From Perognathus longimembris pacificus (lineage: Eukaryota > Chordata > Mammalia > Rodentia > Heteromyidae): a stretch of 64,000 nt of DNA. Shown piece by piece: positions 59,840 through 64,000 of the stretch (the first letter of the stretch is position 1; each line of letters begins with the position of its first letter). Made by a program: the position numbers and the translations under genes. The stretch spans positions 61,540,208 through 61,604,207 of the forward strand of contig NC_063170.1 in assembly GCF_023159225.1 (NCBI RefSeq), written 5' to 3'. The notes beneath the pieces were generated by a model, which saw nothing but the letters and a program-made list of their open reading frames with translations, searched no databases and was not told the DNA's origin.

Positions 59840-60300
59840 TTCCATAGTGCTCGTTTACATGACCCTCACCCATCGGTTACCAAGTGCTATTGATTTTGCT
59901 CACTGTCTATCACTTGGATCCATCAGCTACACTGCCATTATCCTTGCCCAAGATAGTACCATTGCCCCTCTTTTCAGAACTCTTGTCATTGTGCGATCTG
60001 CATTCATGCTGGCCTCATCCATCTGTCCTCCACAAAGCTGCTCCTCGGCACCTCTCTCTCTGTCACTGCATTCAAACCATTCCATGTATTTTTTTATTCT
60101 TAGCTCATCGTCCTCAATCCCACAACAGCTAATGTCCCAAACGGTTCTCATTACTGTCTGTCTTTCAATGTCCTGTTCCCCTCTCCACCCAGATCCTCTC
60201 ATGGAACCTTTCTGTTGATGTTTGGGAAAGCTCTTACACTTCCCTTTTCCCACTTAACTTTTATTGTTTTCTTAGCTATCAGCCTCAATGTACTTCTTGA
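59840..60300 (+). repeat. Possible L2-like or other mammal-wide LINE remnant
   Basis: 'cactgccattatccttgccc', 'cttttcagaactcttgtc' and 'tgtcctccacaaagctgc' resemble an old C/T-rich LINE block I remember as 'ccaccatcctagtccaagcc'. The 123-codon plus frame and 108-codon minus frame across it reflect composition. The family is uncertain. Confidence 0.4.
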
Positions 60301-60794
60301 AGGAAGGTAGTTTTCAATGCTAGTCTGGTACATATGACACTACTGTCTGTATTATTTTATTAGATCACGCTCCTTTTATTCAGAGAAACAGACTCAAGTC
60401 TTCAATTTAAAAATGCTCAGCTTTTAAAGATATCTGCCTCCTGTAATAGATTTGAACATTTTGTAATCTGTGAAAATTCTGTGGATGCCAAAACCATGGC
60501 TCTGTTCTCTCACCTTTCTGTCCTCCAGAATTCTCACAGTGACAAAATGCATACTGGGCACTCTCTCTGCTTCTAGCCCCATATCCATAAACAAATAATT
60601 TTACAAACAGTTCATTGGTTTTCTATTTGTAAAATGGACCATCACACTATACTGTTTCTGTTAACATATGTTCCTTTTGGAAGTATATACTCAAGCTAAA
60701 TATATGCAGTTTGACTCAGCAATTCCCATAGACCCTTTGACTCGAAAGTTCTACTAGGTATAAACATAACAGGTGCATATAGTCTATCCTCTGG

Positions 60795-60937
60795 AAGAAA
60801 GGGAAAGAAAAACAGGGCATAAGATATCACAAGAAATGTACACACTGCTCTACTATGTAACTGTACCCTTTTTGCACAACACCTTGCCAAAAGAATTTGT
60901 GTTCAATTAATAAATAAATTAAATTAAAAAAAGAAAT
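60795..60937 (+). mobile_element. L1 3'-end fragment, plus strand
   Basis: 'atcacaagaaatgtacacac', 'actatgtaactgtaccc' and 'aataaataaattaaatt' match the local L1 terminus, diverged, preceded by a purine-rich stretch that may be a decayed G-rich tract. Confidence 0.75.
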
Positions 60938-61458
60938 GTTGAGGAATGTTTTAGAGATATTATTATAATAGATAAAATTAGAAAACCATCCAGTATATTA
61001 CAAAGTAGAAAGAATAAATTGTGATTTTTTTTCACTTAAATGCTACCCATAGTGAAGATGAATGAAATGCTATCACATTACAACACAGTGAATGAGCTTC
61101 ACAAACACTATATCGAATAAAGAACCAAAAAACAAATAATATTTTTCATAAAAGTATGGAAGCCTGATGACACTAGAAGTCAAAATAGTAATTTTGGGGA
61201 TGTGTTAATGAGAAAGGAGGTTGTTTGAGTACCTGGATGTGTATGGCAGTTACAAGGTTTATATTCACAAAATTAGATATACTCATCAAGTGGTCCATGT
61301 TCTATGTATCTAAAATACTGCAAAATAAATCCCACTGTGATTAGTGTGATTTAGTACTGTGATTTTTAAGGAATTTGACATCCTAGTTCAGTGATCTGAG
61401 TCCCAAGTATGTCAAGATTCTCATAGTAATGTTGAAGGAGACAAGATGATAATTAAAG

Positions 61459-61632
61459 ATAGGCTAAGTGTCAATGGCTCACACCTATAACCCTAGCTAT
61501 TCAGGAGGCTAAGATCTGAGGATTGCAGTTTGAAGTCAGCTTGGGCAGAAAACTCTCTGAGATTCTTATCTCTAAACAGCCAGGAAGAAAGCAGATATGA
61601 AGATGTGACTCAGATCCTTGAGCAGAAAATTT
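61459..61632 (+). mobile_element. B1-Geo SINE, plus strand, truncated
   Basis: 'gctaagtgtcaatggctcac', 'tattcaggaggctaagatctg' and 'gagattcttatctctaaac' give the B1 half. A short Geo start ('tgactcagatccttgagc') passes into the CA array. Confidence 0.87.
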
Positions 61633-61679
61633 AACACACACACACACACACACAAACACACACATGCACGCACACACAG
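61633..61679. repeat. Imperfect CA microsatellite at a SINE 3' end
   Basis: A CA array with AAAC, TGCACG interruptions, continuous with the end of the SINE. Confidence 0.93.
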
Positions 61680-62338
61680 AGTTAAAGGTAACATTACTGG
61701 AAATATTAACAAATGATTGTTTCTAATCATTTTCAAATTTTGTTTTATTTCTCTATTTTTTTTCTTTACTAGAGAATGATAATATACATATTTAACATAC
61801 TAACACTTGTTTTTTCTCCTGGTTGGTAACCAGTGAGATATTTTTTATTGTTCTCTAGTTAGGCACTGGTTAAACTCTGCTATTAAATGAGTGCTTGGTT
61901 GCAGATATGTGTAATATCTCATTTCATCGCTATGACATGCACCTATAGTAACCACTCATATCATCGTCATATAATTGAAGATGCTAAAGTTAAGAGTTGT
62001 CATACCTTAAGAAAAATCATAGAATAACAAAGATTTTAGAGACAAGAACTAAGAAAAATTGAGAGCTGTAAACCGACATCTTAACTATTATTTTGTTTCC
62101 CCATAAAGTTGTTAAATGAACTCATTAATATTTATGTTCAGCATAAAATTTTAACTGAAAAATCTGCATAATTGTATTTATTACAGGCTCTCAAATATTT
62201 TCAGCATACTAGGCTCTTACATTAGAAATGCTAACCCATTAGAACACACTGAAATTACCCTGCACTAATGTAGTTTTGTTCCATCCATTCAAGTAACTTC
62301 ACTAGAGAACAGCTAGGGCTTGAAAGCTCCTTTGAGAG

Positions 62339-62730
62339 TCCAGGGAGCTAAGTGTGGTAGTTCAAGCCTGTAGTGTTAGCTACTTGGGAGATGAGGGGAA
62401 TTGTGTTTTGGGGTTCGTCTCAAAGTTCACAGCTCTCCATCTCACTTAATGACTTGGTGACATCATGTGTGCCTGTCACCCCAGCTACAGGGTAAGCGCA
62501 ATGACTGGGGGTGGCACTCCTCAATGTCTTCGTCACTGACATGAAGAAGCCCAAGGAGGAAGATCAGAGCCCAGACCAGACTGAGCCGAAAGGAGTTGCT
62601 ACCTCAAAAGTAACCAAGGAACAGTGGGGCTGGGGGCATAGCTCAACTGGTAGAGTGGCTGCCTTGCAAGCCCTGAGTTCAATGCCTAACTACTACGCCC
62701 CTCAAACCTCTCCCACAAAAGAATCTGGGT
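62339..62730 (+). mobile_element. Old B1-like SINE followed by an ID/tRNA-like SINE
   Basis: A degraded B1 half (62339-62470, 'gctaagtgtggtagttcaag') is followed by about 150 bases of unassigned linker, then a tRNA-like monomer (62627-62715) with A box 'tagctcaactggtagag' and B-box-like 'gagttcaatgcc'. The monomer could be a separate insertion. The 73-codon frame through it is not a gene. Confidence 0.7.
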
Positions 62731-62894
62731 AAAGCTAATATGTCTCCCAATATAGAAAAGTAAGATTTACCTTGTGTAGTGCTACCAGATTTTATAAAGT
62801 AAGAATGTAAATGACAGCAACGTGTGAATAGCGGTTATGATTTAGCAAAGTGTCATATCTCTTTAGACTACAATAATTACACAATTAAGAACTG

Positions 62895-63090
62895 TTTGGT
62901 GGTATGGGGGATTGAACTCTGGCTTCTCTTCAACACTTTGTGAGTTGAACCGCACCCAGTTGTTTTGCTTTTAGTTCTAATTTCAGATGAGATCTCTTCC
63001 TTTTCACTAGGACATGCCTCAGGCTGTGATCCTCCAATCTCTCTGTTCCAGTAGCTGGAATTACAGGAAAGCACTACTATGCCTGGCTTA
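62895..63090 (-). mobile_element. Old ID-B1 composite SINE, minus strand
   Basis: 'ggggattgaactctggc' and 'gtgagttgaaccgcaccc' (tRNA-like half) are followed by the reverse B1 half ('gcctcaggctgtgatcctcc', 'gctggaattacaggaaagc', 'tatgcctggc'). Confidence 0.8.
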
Positions 63091-63164
63091 TAGCCTAGTT
63101 TTCAAGAAACTACTTTTTACTTTTAAGTAACATATTCTTTCCAAATACATCTTGCTTTGAACTT

Positions 63165-63505
63165 TTTTTTATCTTTCATCAGTATTAGGGTTTGAACTCA
63201 GGGTGTCATACTTCAGAGGCAGACAATCTACTACTTGATCCATAAGTCCAGCCCCTTTTTCTTAGGCTATTTTTTTTGAAAGAATCTGGCCTTTTTTGCT
63301 CATTCCAACCTGGGCCTTGATTCTTCTCTTTGTGCTTCTCACCATAGCTGAGAGAACAAGCATGCACCTCCATGCCCATATGTTTCTGTTAAATGAGGGC
63401 CTGTGAACTTCTTGCCATGCTGATCTTGAACCACAGTCTTGCAGATACCCACTCCCTGAGTAGTTAGCATTCCAGGTGTGAGCCATTAGCAGTAACCAGC
63501 CCAAC
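63165..63505 (-). mobile_element. Old ID-B1 composite SINE, minus strand
   Basis: A reverse ID-like half (63165-63256, 'gggtttgaactcagggtg', 'ctacttgatccataagtcc') is followed by a reverse B1 half to 63505 ('gatcttgaaccacagtcttg', 'cattccaggtgtgagccat'). Confidence 0.78.
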
Positions 63506-64000
63506 AATTCTTCTAAGTATGCCTTGAAATATACAAAATATGAAATCTTAATACTCTTGTATATTTTTTTCCAACAAAATCAAGCTATTTTAAATCTCCT
63601 TGTAACCCACAAGTGAGTCAATGTATGAACCGAAGCCTAAAAAGTAAACGCAGATAAACTAGGTGAGTCAACAAAATAGTCATTACCACTAGCTTTACAA
63701 TCAGTCACGCACACCTTATCTGTGAGAACATTTTAAAATAAGTGAAAAGAATTTGCAGTTTTAACTTGGAATAGTACTTTATAACTGCTCCTATTAAAAA
63801 TAGGCTATACATTATTTATTTGGAGGTGAAAACAGCCAGAAGTTATACTACGATAATCAGTGTTGATATTAATGCCAAAATAATAGTAGCTGGCTGTTCT
63901 GCTGAGTTTCCTTCCATTAACTGGAGGGCAAAGAATCGCATGAACTAAAGTAGTTACAGACAATGCCCTGCAGTCATTGGAGGCAATAACAGTTAATGTG
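63506..64000. other. AT-rich non-genic DNA, nothing recognised
   Basis: Unique sequence to the window edge. No frame, RNA or repeat recognised. Confidence 0.6.

Noticed and set aside
59847..60253. Overlapping 123-codon plus and 108-codon minus frames
   Set aside because: Frames are open on both strands over a C/T-rich old repeat, with no domain in either. Compositional.
1..64000. CRISPR arrays, operons, phage genes or bacterial-style promoters
   Set aside because: There are no regularly spaced direct repeats and no dense coding. Repeat content is that of a mammalian nuclear genome.

Overview
This is a piece of a mammalian nuclear genome, very probably from a geomyoid rodent (kangaroo rat, pocket mouse or pocket gopher). 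The clue is a young dimeric SINE present in six near-intact copies. It has a tRNA/ID-like left half with perfect pol III A and B boxes, a second 'right' half, and a poly(A) tail. As I recall, this is the IDL-Geo SINE described as restricted to Geomyoidea. Many older dimers pair a 7SL/B1-like left half with the same right half. The L1 3' ends, mammal-wide MIR, L2 and hAT remnants, and MaLR LTRs all fit a placental mammal.

I find no protein-coding gene, rRNA, functional tRNA or other RNA gene that the sequence supports. The longest open frames (186, 174 and 139 codons) are chance frames in unique AT-rich DNA, a pyrimidine tract and an LTR. Recurrent 60-80-codon frames are antisense readings of the SINE or Cys-Val readings of dinucleotide repeats. 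The window is intergenic DNA or the inside of a very long intron.

Layout: 1-12 kb is AT-rich unique DNA with two young minus-strand IDL-Geo copies (3.7 and 8.1 kb), several old SINEs and one unexplained less AT-rich island (5.5-6.1 kb). 12-24 kb is dominated by old, mostly reverse-oriented L1 remnants and old SINEs. 24.2-24.7 kb holds two head-to-tail young SINEs inside a single target-site duplication. 25-37 kb has MIRs, L1 tails, an old SINE split by an A-rich insertion, and a hAT-like transposon. 37-42 kb has pyrimidine tracts, dinucleotide arrays, an L1 with a 5' inversion and an MLT1-like LTR. About 40.6-48.2 kb has no SINE that I can see. 48.9-49.3 kb is a less AT-rich unique island with two X-box-like palindromes. 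51.6-55.1 kb carries three same-strand MaLR-type LTRs. 55.9-57.4 kb is a nested stack of retroelements, and 57-64 kb returns to unique DNA with scattered old SINEs.

No genes here act together. The biology visible is L1-driven retrotransposition: L1 3' ends, SINEs with A tails and 11-16 bp target-site duplications, twin-priming-like inversion, SINE-in-SINE nesting and possible co-mobilisation of a SINE pair. Family names come from memory of consensus sequences, not from a database search. Edges of old repeats are approximate.
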